NCBI GenBank assembly: GCA_030148725.1 | Contig: JASBSU010000023.1 | Coordinates: 1-64,000, forward strand | Source: Hyphomicrobium sp. | Lineage (GTDB): Bacteria; Pseudomonadota; Alphaproteobacteria; Rhizobiales; Hyphomicrobiaceae | DNA: 64,000 bases | Reading direction: 5' to 3' | Shown: one piece after another, positions 46,642 to 54,486 of the stretch | How the letters are laid out: every line of letters starts with the position of its first letter | How positions within the stretch are numbered: position 1 is the stretch's first letter | The notes under the pieces: generated by a model | Seen by the model: only the letters and a program-made list of their open reading frames with translations | Databases searched by the model: none | Told to the model about the DNA's origin: nothing | Position numbers and translations under genes: made by a program

Positions 46642-46664
46642 GTTGCCCTCGAAAAAGGGGCAAC
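46642..46664 (-). promoter_or_regulatory. Hairpin sequestering the Shine-Dalgarno of the glycosyltransferase gene
   Basis: In the mRNA, GTTGCCC (46664-46658) pairs with GGGCAAC (46648-46642) across a 9-base loop. The GAGGG ribosome site (46650-46646), 5 bases before the GTG, lies partly in the right arm, so translation is blocked while the hairpin is closed. The CCCC followed by five T inside it also recalls an attenuator. Confidence 0.6.
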
Positions 46665-46670
46665 TTCTCT

Positions 46671-46711
46671 AAAATTCGAACTTTGTCTTGCTTGGCTTTA
46701 GTTCGAATTTT
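46671..46711. promoter_or_regulatory. Perfect 12-bp inverted repeat upstream of the exopolysaccharide operon
   Basis: AAAATTCGAACT (46671-46682) and AGTTCGAATTTT (46700-46711) with a 17-base spacer. It is AT-rich, unlike the surroundings, and sits 30-70 bases before the glycosyltransferase start, the expected place of an operator or promoter. No regulator gene is next to it. Confidence 0.65.
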
Positions 46712-46821
46712 CGGAAAAGCGACTTAATGTGTTCCAATGCGAGAAGGTAAAAACCCAATCAGCGTGAATCGATCGTTACCGTGTGTTCCGCACCCGAACG
46801 ACACAGCTTATTCGACGCGCG

Positions 46822-46859
46822 AAAAGAAAACGCGCCGGTGCACAGAGTACACCGGCGCG
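46822..46859 (-). terminator. Rho-independent terminator of the small membrane protein gene
   Basis: On the minus strand a 10-bp stem CGCGCCGGTG/CACCGGCGCG (46859-46850 and 46840-46831) is followed by TTTTCTTTT (46830-46822). Confidence 0.85.
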
Positions 46860-46907
46860 CTCCGCCCCAAAGTGCTCCGTCGGCGTCGGAACACCAGGTT
46901 GGAAGTG

Positions 46908-47108
46908 TCAGCTGGCCGTCAGGTGTGAAATGCGCCAAGCGACAAGAAACGAAAGCGGGATGGCGGCGACGACAGCTGCGCCGCAAACGATGGGCAGCAG
47001 CGAGCGAACATCGGCCGCGAGAGACGGAACGGTGAGCACGACCAGCAACCCGAGGCCGGCGAGCATCGTCCCGAGAATGATCCACACGACGGCGGCGATC
47101 CTGAACAT
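46908..47108 (-). CDS. Small two-span membrane protein (66 aa)
   Basis: Two hydrophobic helices (about 3-27 and 39-58) joined by a short loop, and a basic or polar end (AWRISHLTAS). Bounded downstream by a good terminator, so it is a separate transcript. Proteins of this type beginning with an IVWIxLGT-like helix are widespread in Rhizobiales with unknown function. Confidence 0.75.
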   Translation of the reverse strand: MFRIAAVVWIILGTMLAGLGLLVVLTVPSLAADVRSLLPIVCGAAVVAAIPLSFLVAWRISHLTAS

Positions 47109-47248
47109 CCTATGCTCCTGTCAAAGCGGCTGCGTCGATGCCCAACGATACGCGCAGCCGACATGATGGGCTTGACGGACATCAACCTCCGGGGAGCAAG
47201 ATTGCAGCGATGCACTGATCGGCGTCAGGCAGGGCAAAGCGGCGCGCT

Positions 47249-48031
47249 TCAGCCGGCCAGCCCACGCCATACGACGTAGCCTCCGACCGCGCCGACGATA
47301 ACTGCGAAGGATGTGGCCAGGGCCTGCTTATGTCCGGCCAGCTTCGTTGCGCAGTAGCGTCCGGCGACGCCACCCGCCATGCCTCCGGCGATGAAAAAGG
47401 CCACGAGCGTCCAGTCTATGAGACCTGACAGCGCGTAATTTGCCGACGTGGTGAGCCCGAACGCGAACACCGACACGAGCGAAGAACCGATCGCAAAAAT
47501 CAGCGGCATGTCGGTTGCCGCGATGATGCCCGGCACGATCAAGAAACCGCCGCCGATGCCGAAGAAGCCCGACAGGGCGCCAACTCCCGCGCCATAGGCG
47601 AGCAGCCACGGCATCAGTTGCGGTGCGGATGTGCGCGTCAGCCGCACATGCACATCACCGCCATTGCGGCGGTTCAAGAACATCAAACCGGCGATTGCGA
47701 TCATCACCAAGCCGAACAGCATGAGCAGGCGTGCGCCGTCGAACTGCTTTCCGATCGTCGATCCAACGGCCGCGCCCGCCGTCCCGGCAGCGGCGAAGAC
47801 GAGAGCGCATGGCCATTTGACGTTACCCGCCCGCGCATGGCCGATGAGATTGAACAGCGCGCTGACCGCCACCGCTACGGCGCTCGTGCCGATGGCGACG
47901 TGCGGTGAGGAGACGCCGACCAGATAGACCAGCAGCGGCACTGCCAGCACGGATCCCCCGCCACCGACCAGACCGAGAACGAACCCGACGAGCACGCCGG
48001 ACAAAGTCGCCAGCAGATCCTGGACGATCAT
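47249..48031 (-). CDS. TauE/SafE family sulfite/sulfur-compound exporter
   Basis: 260-residue permease of eight helices in two repeats. The repeated glycine-rich motifs GLVGGGGSVLAVP and GFFGIGGGFLIVPG are typical. The start ATG 48031 shares one base with the stop of the SQR fusion gene, so it is made together with the sulfide-oxidising enzyme and may export sulfite, thiosulfate or a related product. A longer open frame upstream is the overlap. Confidence 0.92.
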   Translation of the reverse strand: MIVQDLLATLSGVLVGFVLGLVGGGGSVLAVPLLVYLVGVSSPHVAIGTSAVAVAVSALFNLIGHARAGNVKWPCALVFAAAGTAGAAVGSTIGKQFDGARLLMLFGLVMIAIAGLMFLNRRNGGDVHVRLTRTSAPQLMPWLLAYGAGVGALSGFFGIGGGFLIVPGIIAATDMPLIFAIGSSLVSVFAFGLTTSANYALSGLIDWTLVAFFIAGGMAGGVAGRYCATKLAGHKQALATSFAVIVGAVGGYVVWRGLAG

Positions 48032-49692
48032 CAAGCCATGACCTTGGGTTTGGCGAGCCACTCGCGCCCTTTGAGCATGGCGAGCCAGTAGACGGGCGGG
48101 AGCAGGCGCTCCTTGAGCAGCCAGGCAGCGCGCGACGGTTTTGTGCCGTCGATGAGGTAGTCCGGAAAGGTCGGACAGACCTTGCCGCCATAGGTGAACT
48201 CCGCCAGCACGATGCGCCCGCGCTCGACCGTCAGCGGACACGATCCGTAGCCGTCATAGACGCACCGTTCGCGCCGCAGGCCCTTGGCGTGCAGGATGTT
48301 CTCAGCAACCACGGGCGCCTGCTTGCGTGCCGCCGCCGCCGTCTTTGCGTTCGGCGTACAGGTCACGTCGCCGAGACCGAAGATGTTCGCATACTTCTTA
48401 TGCTGCAGCGTCGCGTGATCGACGTCGACCCAGCCGGCGGGATCGGCCAAGGGGCTCGCGCGCACGAAATCCGGTGCCTTCTGCGGCGGACAGACGTGGA
48501 TCATGTCGAACGCCGCTTCGACCGTCTGCGCAGTGCCGTCCGGCGACGTCTTCTTGAACCATGCGCGTTTCGCCGGCCCGTCGATAGCCACCAGCGAATG
48601 ATTGAACTGCAGCTTCGCGTTGTACTGGCGAACGTAGTCCATCAGCGCCGGGACGTATTCGGGAACGCCGAACAGCACGCCACCCGCGTTGAAGAAGCTG
48701 AGGTCGATGTTCTGCAGCCGCCCGGTCGTTTGCCAGTGATGCGCCGAGAGGTACATCGCCTTCTGCGGGGCTCCCGCGCACTTGATGGGCATCGGCGGCT
48801 GCGTGAACAGCGCGGCGCCGGACTTCAGATTGCGCACCAGTTCCCAGGTGTACGGCGCAAGGTCGTAGCGGTAGTTCGAGGTTACGCCGTTCTTGCCGAG
48901 CGTCTGATCGAGCCCCTCGATCGCGCCCCAGTCGAGCTTGATGCCTGGGCAGACAATGAGGTGATTGTAGCGGACAGTACGGCAGCCTTCGAGGATGACG
49001 CTGTCATGCTCCGGGTCGAATGCGGCAACCGCCGCTTTGATCCATGTGATCCGGTGCGGAAGCACCGAGCCCATAGGTCTGGCGGTCGTCCCCGCTGCGA
49101 ACACACCAGCGCCAACCATCGTCCACCCGGGCTGGTAGTAGTGGGTGCCGGCCGGATCGATCACCGCAATGTCGAGATTGCGCTGGCGACGCAACAGGCT
49201 GGCGGCAACGGCAGCCCCCGCCGCTCCGCCGCCGACGATGACGATGTCGTGCCGCGCTGCGGGCCTCTCGACATCGACCGCCCCGCGCGCGACGCGGCTC
49301 ATGACGCCGCTGACGTCGTAGCCTGCACGGCGAGCGATCTCGACGATATCGACAGCCGGTCGTTGCCCGGATTGCGTAAATGCCCAGAGCGTCGTCGAGC
49401 GCGTGCCGGTCCTGCAATATGCCAGTATCGGCTTAGGCAGTTCGGCGATTGCCGCCGAGAATGCGGCAGCGTCAGCATCTGAGACCTGACCGCTGGACAC
49501 GGGCACGTAGCGCGCTTCAAGCCCCGCCGCCGCCGCTGCATCGGCGACCTCGCGAAACAGCGGCTGGTCGGAACCCTCGCCATCCGGGCGATTGCAGATG
49601 ATCGACTTGAAGCCCAGGGCGGCGAGCTCGCCGACCGCCTCAGGCGAGATCTGTCCCGCGACCGAGATTTCGTCCGTGAGCTTCTTGGTCAT
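48031..49692 (-). CDS. Fusion of a DUF442 phosphatase-like domain with sulfide:quinone oxidoreductase
   Basis: 553 residues from ATG 49692 (MTKKLTDEIS), with GGGGAG upstream. Residues 1-115 are a DUF442/Blh-type dual-specificity phosphatase-like domain with the P-loop YCRTGTRS (Cys93, Arg98). Residues about 148-553 are a type II SQR with the FAD motif GGGAAG (154-159), Cys304 in KCAGAPQK and Cys444 in GDVTCTPNAKT. It oxidises sulfide to persulfide and passes electrons to quinone. The fusion is known in Rhizobiales, where the first domain accompanies persulfide dioxygenases. Cys444 may be displaced by one residue relative to the usual arrangement. Confidence 0.9.
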   Translation of the reverse strand: MTKKLTDEISVAGQISPEAVGELAALGFKSIICNRPDGEGSDQPLFREVADAAAAAGLEARYVPVSSGQVSDADAAAFSAAIAELPKPILAYCRTGTRSTTLWAFTQSGQRPAVDIVEIARRAGYDVSGVMSRVARGAVDVERPAARHDIVIVGGGAAGAAVAASLLRRQRNLDIAVIDPAGTHYYQPGWTMVGAGVFAAGTTARPMGSVLPHRITWIKAAVAAFDPEHDSVILEGCRTVRYNHLIVCPGIKLDWGAIEGLDQTLGKNGVTSNYRYDLAPYTWELVRNLKSGAALFTQPPMPIKCAGAPQKAMYLSAHHWQTTGRLQNIDLSFFNAGGVLFGVPEYVPALMDYVRQYNAKLQFNHSLVAIDGPAKRAWFKKTSPDGTAQTVEAAFDMIHVCPPQKAPDFVRASPLADPAGWVDVDHATLQHKKYANIFGLGDVTCTPNAKTAAAARKQAPVVAENILHAKGLRRERCVYDGYGSCPLTVERGRIVLAEFTYGGKVCPTFPDYLIDGTKPSRAAWLLKERLLPPVYWLAMLKGREWLAKPKVMA

Positions 49693-49824
49693 TATTGCCA
49701 TCTCCCCGGGACGGACTGGCTCGCTTCGCCGCTGACGGCCGCGAGCCTCCGCTATCTTGAACACGCCGCCCGATATACAGCGTGCCGGGCATGCCGGCTA
49801 AGCCATTTCCATTCAGGGTTAGGC

Positions 49825-50715
49825 CTAGAGCTCGTTGATCGGAACCTTGAGGTGCCGTTTGCCCGAAGCGTCCGGCTCCGGCAGGTTGCCGCCGCGGATG
49901 TTGACCTGGATGGAAGGGATGATGAGCTTGGGCAGATCGAGTGTTTTATCCCGCGCCTCACGCACCCGTACGAAGTCGTCCTCCGAGACACCTTCGCGCA
50001 CGTGGATGTTGTGCGCGCGCTCATCCGCGACAGTCGTCTCCCATTTGATCTCGCGACCACCCGGCGCGTAGTCATGGCACATGAAAAGACGCTCCTCGCC
50101 AGGTAGCGCGAGGACGCGCTTGATCGAGCGGTACAGCGTGCGCGCATCGCCGCCGGGAAAATCGGCACGCGCCGTCCCGCCGTCCGGCATGAACAGCGTG
50201 TCGCCGACGAAAGCGGCGTTACCGATCACATGCGTCATGCAGGCCGGTGTATGCCCCGGTGTCAGCATGGCGAACGCGGTCATCCCTCCGATGGTGTAGG
50301 TATCGCCATCCTTGAACAGGCGATCGAACTGGCTACCGTCGCGCTGAAATTCGGTGCCTTCATTGAAGATCTTGCCGAACACTTCCTGCACGATCTTGAT
50401 GTTCTCGCCGATGCCGAGTTTGCCGCCGACCTTTCCCTGGATGTACGGCGCCGCCGAGAGATGATCGGCATGCGCATGCGTCTCGATCAGCCACTCCACT
50501 TTGAGGCCGTTCTTGACCACGTAGTCGATGATCTTGTCGGCGGAATCGTACGTGATGCGGCCGGCGGCATAGTCGATGTCCATGACGCTGTCGATGATCG
50601 CACAGGCGTTCGACCCCGGATCCTTCACGACGTAGCTGATGGTGTTGGTCGGCTCGTCGAAGAACGCTGTGACCTCGGGCTTCACGCTGAGATCGACCGG
50701 ATGGGGGATAGTCAT
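49825..50715 (-). CDS. Metallo-beta-lactamase-fold persulfide dioxygenase-like protein (Blh/ETHE1 type)
   Basis: 296 residues from ATG 50715, with AGGAGG 7 bases upstream. Metal ligands are in THAHADHL (His80, His82, Asp84, His85), PGHTPACM and FVGDTLF. Family members convert glutathione persulfide to sulfite, the step after SQR. It overlaps the preceding YeeE-type gene (ATGA). Confidence 0.9.
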   Translation of the reverse strand: MTIPHPVDLSVKPEVTAFFDEPTNTISYVVKDPGSNACAIIDSVMDIDYAAGRITYDSADKIIDYVVKNGLKVEWLIETHAHADHLSAAPYIQGKVGGKLGIGENIKIVQEVFGKIFNEGTEFQRDGSQFDRLFKDGDTYTIGGMTAFAMLTPGHTPACMTHVIGNAAFVGDTLFMPDGGTARADFPGGDARTLYRSIKRVLALPGEERLFMCHDYAPGGREIKWETTVADERAHNIHVREGVSEDDFVRVREARDKTLDLPKLIIPSIQVNIRGGNLPEPDASGKRHLKVPINEL

Positions 50716-51170
50716 TGGCGGCCTCCTTTGGCGGCTGCGCGGGCAGCCAGTGCAGATGCGGAGAGAATATCGCTGGCGCGCGCCAGCAGCATACCCGAGA
50801 GCATAGCGAGGACGAATACGAACGCGGAGCGGGAGCCCGTCGCAAGGGCAGCGACGGCGGGACCGGGGCAGAACCCGACAAGGCCCCAGCCCACGCCGAA
50901 GAGAGCGGCGCCGCCGACCAGCCGAGCGTCGATGTCGCTCAGGGTGGGCACCATGAAGGTACCACCGAGGATTGGCCCGCCGCGGCGAAACGCCATGCGA
51001 TAGCCGATCGCGGTCGTCAGCACAGCGGCTCCCATCGTGAAGGCGAGGCTTGGGTTCCAATGTCCGAGGATGTCGAGGAAGCCGAGCACCTTCGCCGGAT
51101 CGACGAGCCCCGACACGATAAGGCCAAATCCGAAAACGAGTCCGGACAGGAACGTGATCGAAATTCGCAT
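50712..51170 (-). CDS. YeeE/YedE family transporter, C-terminal half
   Basis: 152 residues, four or five helices, with the conserved Cys motif GFCPGPAV. With the gene just upstream it forms a split YeeE/YedE-type transporter for thiosulfate or other sulfur species. ATG 51170 ([10 protein letters not shown]) is chosen; it follows the partner stop by 1 base. Confidence 0.9.
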   Translation of the reverse strand: MRISITFLSGLVFGFGLIVSGLVDPAKVLGFLDILGHWNPSLAFTMGAAVLTTAIGYRMAFRRGGPILGGTFMVPTLSDIDARLVGGAALFGVGWGLVGFCPGPAVAALATGSRSAFVFVLAMLSGMLLARASDILSASALAARAAAKGGRQ

Positions 51171-51171
51171 G

Positions 51172-51609
51172 TCAGCCTCCGAGCATGTGGCGCATCGCAT
51201 ATACGGTCAGAGCGCCTGTCGTCATGAACGTGCAGGTGGCGACCAGCGAGCGCGGCGACAAGCGCGCGTTGCCGCACACACCGTGCCCACTGGTGCAACC
51301 GCTCCCGCGAACCGCCCCGAACCCGACCAGCACCCCCGCGGCGACCAGAAGCGGAACATTAGACGTCACCTCGATAGTGACCGGGCTTACCAACGCCGCG
51401 GCATAGACCAGTGGCGCCGCGAACAATCCCGCGACGAACGCCAGCCGAACCGGAAACTCGTCGTCGGAATACGGCGGCAGGAGACGCGAGAGAAAGCCAC
51501 TGACGCCCGCGATGCGACCCGTCATCGCCATCAGCAAAACGGCCGATGCGCCGATCAGCACACCGCCGACGATCGCCGCCAGTACCGTGTTTGCGTCGAG
51601 GTTCAGCAT
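51172..51609 (-). CDS. YeeE/YedE family transporter, N-terminal half
   Basis: 145 residues, membrane protein with the conserved Cys/His motif [12 protein letters not shown]. The split into two genes is common in proteobacterial sulfide operons. It overlaps the DUF2892 gene by 7 bases. Confidence 0.9.
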   Translation of the reverse strand: MLNLDANTVLAAIVGGVLIGASAVLLMAMTGRIAGVSGFLSRLLPPYSDDEFPVRLAFVAGLFAAPLVYAAALVSPVTIEVTSNVPLLVAAGVLVGFGAVRGSGCTSGHGVCGNARLSPRSLVATCTFMTTGALTVYAMRHMLGG

Positions 51610-51821
51610 GACGTGTCCCGATCGCTACCCGAGCTGCCGAGCCCGCACGTATTGACTCCAACGATGCCGTAAGCCGGGCAAAAGCGCGCCAAGCCTGTGA
51701 TCAGCGGGACCAGCCCAACGAGGCCCCACCACGTCTGCGGACCGATGAACACGAGGCTCAGAAGTCCGATGCCGAGCGCAATTCTGGCCGCCCGATCGAA
51801 ACTGCCGACATTCTTGAGCAT
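51603..51821 (-). CDS. DUF2892 (YgaP-type transmembrane) protein
   Basis: 72 residues with two helices, starting MLKNVGSFDRAARI, the DUF2892 pattern, and CPAYGIVGVNTCG. In YgaP this part anchors a rhodanese; here it stands alone at the head of the sulfur operon. GGAGG lies 7 bases before ATG 51821. Confidence 0.88.
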   Translation of the reverse strand: MLKNVGSFDRAARIALGIGLLSLVFIGPQTWWGLVGLVPLITGLARFCPAYGIVGVNTCGLGSSGSDRDTSC

Positions 51822-51874
51822 GAGGCACCTCCTGTTGTGCTGGGAGGATCTAGCCCGCTCGGGTGCGCCGGGTC

Positions 51875-51889
51875 TGTGACCTAGTCACA
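51875..51889. promoter_or_regulatory. Crp/Fnr-type palindromic operator before the sulfur operon
   Basis: TGTGAC-CTA-GTCACA, a perfect palindrome 54 bases upstream of the DUF2892 start and just behind the crp/fnr-family gene. The TGTGA/TCACA arms match the Crp/Fnr superfamily, though the 5-base inner spacing is one shorter than classical Crp sites. Confidence 0.7.
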
Positions 51890-51907
51890 TTGGCGCCGAA
51901 AGAGGCG

Positions 51908-52603
51908 TCAGGGCGCTGCCGCGAGCCGCCGCAGCTCGTTCGGCTGCACGAGGTCGATGGCACCGCGCGACGTCGAAATCCAGCCCCGTCTCTGGAACTC
52001 GTTGAGCTGGCGGCTCACGACCTCGCGCGCCGTGCCGAGTTCGGCTGCCAGCTGCTGGTGCGTAAGGTCGACCCGCCCCTGATCGTTGGCCCGCTCGACG
52101 AGCCGCTGCGCGAGGCGAACATCGACGCGCGAGAAGGCCACTTCCTCGATCACGCGGAAAAGGTCGGTGACGCGGTGGCTGAAGGCGGTGAAGACGAAGC
52201 GTCGGAAGTCCGGCGAGCGCGCGATGAGATCATCGAACGTCGCGCGAGGAATGGCCACAGCTTCGACGTCCGTTTCGGCGACCGCTTCGGCTTGATAGTC
52301 CTCATAGCCCATGAGGCACGCCGTTGTGAGCGCGCAGCTATCGCCCGCAGATACGCGATAGAGCACGATCTCGCGCCCGGACTCGGAGACCTGCTGCACG
52401 CGCACCGTACCGCGGATCAGGAGAAGGAAGGCGTCCGGCGCCTGTCCTGGACCAAAGATGCGCGTTCCGACGGGAAGGCGCGCGATACGGCTCGTCTCGA
52501 CGAGCGTAGCGACGATGTCCGGCGGCAAACTGTGCAACCCGGGAAAATTCGAGATCCAGCCGTCGCCGTGCCAGCCTTCGGTGTGGCCGCCTTCGTTATA
52601 CAT
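51908..52603 (-). CDS. Crp/Fnr family regulator of the sulfur operon
   Basis: 231 residues. A cNMP-binding-like beta-roll (about 25-120) is followed by a dimer helix and a winged HTH (THQQLAAELGTAREVVSRQL, 181-200), with the recognition pattern E-VV-SR. There is no N-terminal FNR-type Cys cluster, but Cys90 and Cys96 lie close together in the sensor domain (SCALTTACLMG) and might sense reactive sulfur. It sits directly upstream of the operon it probably controls. Confidence 0.88.
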   Translation of the reverse strand: MYNEGGHTEGWHGDGWISNFPGLHSLPPDIVATLVETSRIARLPVGTRIFGPGQAPDAFLLLIRGTVRVQQVSESGREIVLYRVSAGDSCALTTACLMGYEDYQAEAVAETDVEAVAIPRATFDDLIARSPDFRRFVFTAFSHRVTDLFRVIEEVAFSRVDVRLAQRLVERANDQGRVDLTHQQLAAELGTAREVVSRQLNEFQRRGWISTSRGAIDLVQPNELRRLAAAP

Positions 52604-52678
52604 GTCTCGCCTGTGATCAACGTTGCCGCAAGCATATCGGCAGGAACGGCCGATGTCAGCTCGACCCTCCGGCAGGGA

Positions 52679-53377
52679 TCAGGCCGGGAAACAGAAGGCG
52701 ACGATATCCTTCACAGGCACCACCAGCGACAGCGCCGCGATCGAGACGAGCCCCAGCCCGATCGCCATGCGTGGACCGCGCCGGTCGGCCCAGCCTTTCA
52801 GCGACGCGACGCCGAATGCCGCTGCTGTCACCGACGGCAGCGTGCCGAGCCCGAACCCGAGCATGATAATGGCGCCCTGCGTCGCCGTTCCGCTCATCAT
52901 GGCGAAGAACAGCGTGGCGAAGACCATGCCGCACGGCAGCAGGCCCCAAATGAGGCCGGTCGAATAGACCCACAGCCAGTAGCTCGGTTCCGGGGACAGT
53001 CTGATGCGTGCCAGGCGCTCGCTGATGGCGCGCGTGATGCCGTCGAGCGCCGAGGGTGCTGGCGCCAGGCCCGCCACCGAAAGTCCGATCCACATGAGGG
53101 TCGCACCCGCTGCCCAACGCATGACGTTGTGCGCGATCTCGCGGTCGAGGCCGGCGTAGATCGTCGTGCCGAACAGCCCCACCGCCGCACCCGCGGCGAC
53201 ATAAGCGGAAACACGGCCCGCCTGTGCAACCAGCAAGGTCGGCAACGCCGAATGCGCCGCGCCCTGCGGCGCCAGCGCGAACACCAGCCCCGAGGCGATG
53301 GGCCCGCACATCCCGACGCAATGCAGGCTGGCCGCGAGCCCGGCCAGGACACCTGCAAGAAATGTGAGTTCGGACAT
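52679..53377 (-). CDS. SafE/UreH-type membrane protein with HCxxMCGP motif
   Basis: 232 residues, six helices. The N-terminal LHCVGMCGPIASG and the later LLPCGMVFATL are conserved in TauE/SafE-DsbD-related proteins found in cbb3 oxidase clusters and linked to copper delivery. It lies downstream of ccoS where ccoI is usually found nearby; ccoI is not present. A copper transport role is inferred. Confidence 0.87.
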   Translation of the reverse strand: MSELTFLAGVLAGLAASLHCVGMCGPIASGLVFALAPQGAAHSALPTLLVAQAGRVSAYVAAGAAVGLFGTTIYAGLDREIAHNVMRWAAGATLMWIGLSVAGLAPAPSALDGITRAISERLARIRLSPEPSYWLWVYSTGLIWGLLPCGMVFATLFFAMMSGTATQGAIIMLGFGLGTLPSVTAAAFGVASLKGWADRRGPRMAIGLGLVSIAALSLVVPVKDIVAFCFPA

Positions 53378-53426
53378 AGACCGCCTGTTGCGCTTTCTCG
53401 GCGGCGCCAGTCTAAACCATCAGCGC

Positions 53427-53449
53427 ATCGGACCCAATGCGTCCGATGT
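53427..53449 (-). terminator. Hairpin after the cco operon's 125-aa gene
   Basis: CATCGGAC (53427-53434) pairs with GTCCGATG (53442-53449), with a 7-base loop. There is no T-run, so it may be only a stability element between two genes on the same strand. Confidence 0.4.
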
Positions 53450-53450
53450 C

Positions 53451-53828
53451 CTAGTCGAGCTCGCTGAGCGGGGGATTGCTGAGCGCTATGGCGAGGATCA
53501 GCGCCAGCATCACGGGCACCAGCGCCAGCGCGATATAGAACGCCACGGAGAAGCCCCAGATGATCGTCCCGAGGATGGCGAAGAAGAGGAACGCCGCCGT
53601 GATCGCGGTGATGATGTTCGCCTGCGCCCATGCCGGAATGACGCGCCACAGCACGGGTGCGTAGGGCAGGATGGCCATGACCGTCGCGCCGATCACGGCA
53701 GTCCATGGGCCGATGGTCAGCAGCGCGATGGTGCCGGCCATGCTCGCGTTCATGATCGCAAGGGCCATGCGGGCGCGCCGGCGGTCTGTGTTCTCGTCGA
53801 AGAAGGCGGCGGACTTAGCGGCGCTCAT
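53451..53828 (-). CDS. Membrane protein of unknown function in the cco cluster
   Basis: 125 residues from ATG 53828 (MSAAKSAAFFDEN), with GGAG 9-10 bases upstream. Three hydrophobic segments (about 28-55, 65-85 and 92-118). It overlaps ccoS by 14 bases. I do not recognise a family; the context points to oxidase assembly. Confidence 0.75.
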   Translation of the reverse strand: MSAAKSAAFFDENTDRRRARMALAIMNASMAGTIALLTIGPWTAVIGATVMAILPYAPVLWRVIPAWAQANIITAITAAFLFFAILGTIIWGFSVAFYIALALVPVMLALILAIALSNPPLSELD

Positions 53829-53985
53829 GTGCGTCATTCTCCAGTGGCTCGTCGTCGAAAAGGATGCGCGCGGCAGCCCCTTCGAGGTCATCGTATTGGC
53901 GGGTACGAAGCGTCCACAGGAACGCCACGAGATAGAAAAAGCCGAGCCCGAGGGCGATGGGAATCAGGAGAAGCAGGCTGCTCAT
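53815..53985 (-). CDS. ccoS: cbb3 oxidase maturation protein CcoS
   Basis: 56 residues: one N-terminal helix (LLLLIPIALGLGFFYLVAFL) and an acidic tail with YDDLEGAAARILFDDE, the CcoS pattern. CcoS is needed for cofactor insertion in the cbb3-type oxidase. It starts 9 bases after ccoH. It is normally preceded by ccoI, which is missing. Confidence 0.92.
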   Translation of the reverse strand: MSSLLLLIPIALGLGFFYLVAFLWTLRTRQYDDLEGAAARILFDDEPLENDAHERR

Positions 53986-53994
53986 CGTTCTTCC

Positions 53995-54486
53995 TCACCT
54001 CGGCTCGATGAAGATTTCGCGCTTGCGCTCGATGCTGGCGCCATCGTCTTCGATCTGAATGCGCAGGAACCAGCGGCCAGCCGTATGGACCGCAATCGGG
54101 CCCTCGGCGCTTCCGTCATCAAGCGCGCTGAATGTAATCGGGATGGCAGCATCGCCGCCGTGCTCAGCCGTGCCGCTGATGCGTACGTTGCTAAGTTCCG
54201 CGCCGGTCGCATCGCGAGCGGCAACCTTCACGATGCCCTTGAGATGCCCAGTCGGCTCGAAACCGACCGATACGCGCCAGCCGAGGTCGCGGTCCTTCTG
54301 CCGGGCGGCGATCGTGTCGTTGTAGGCAAGGCCGCGACGGTAGGGGTCGACCTCTGAAAGTCCGGTGAAGCTGTTCACCGCCAGCGTGATGAGGACAATC
54401 TCGACGCACGTCAGGAATACGAAGAACGCGATGAACGAAGCTGGTATCCAGCGGTCGTTGCGTAAGAGGCTCGCCAGTGCGGTCAT
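53995..54486 (-). CDS. ccoH: cbb3 oxidase assembly protein CcoH (FixH)
   Basis: 163 residues, start ATG 54486 overlapping the ccoG stop. One N-terminal helix, then NSFTGLSEVDPYRRGLAYN, typical of FixH, and a periplasmic beta-rich domain. It interacts with CcoN/CcoS during assembly. Confidence 0.93.
   Translation of the reverse strand: MTALASLLRNDRWIPASFIAFFVFLTCVEIVLITLAVNSFTGLSEVDPYRRGLAYNDTIAARQKDRDLGWRVSVGFEPTGHLKGIVKVAARDATGAELSNVRISGTAEHGGDAAIPITFSALDDGSAEGPIAVHTAGRWFLRIQIEDDGASIERKREIFIEPR

Noticed and set aside
44097-46727. 876-residue plus-strand open frame opposite the wecB and glycosyltransferase genes
   Set aside because: Its product is Arg/Asp/Glu-rich with no recognisable fold, and it mirrors two clear genes on the other strand; it is an artefact of high GC third positions.
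46737-46928. 63-aa plus-strand ORF downstream of the exopolysaccharide promoter
   Set aside because: It runs through a strong minus-strand terminator hairpin and has a low-complexity basic product.
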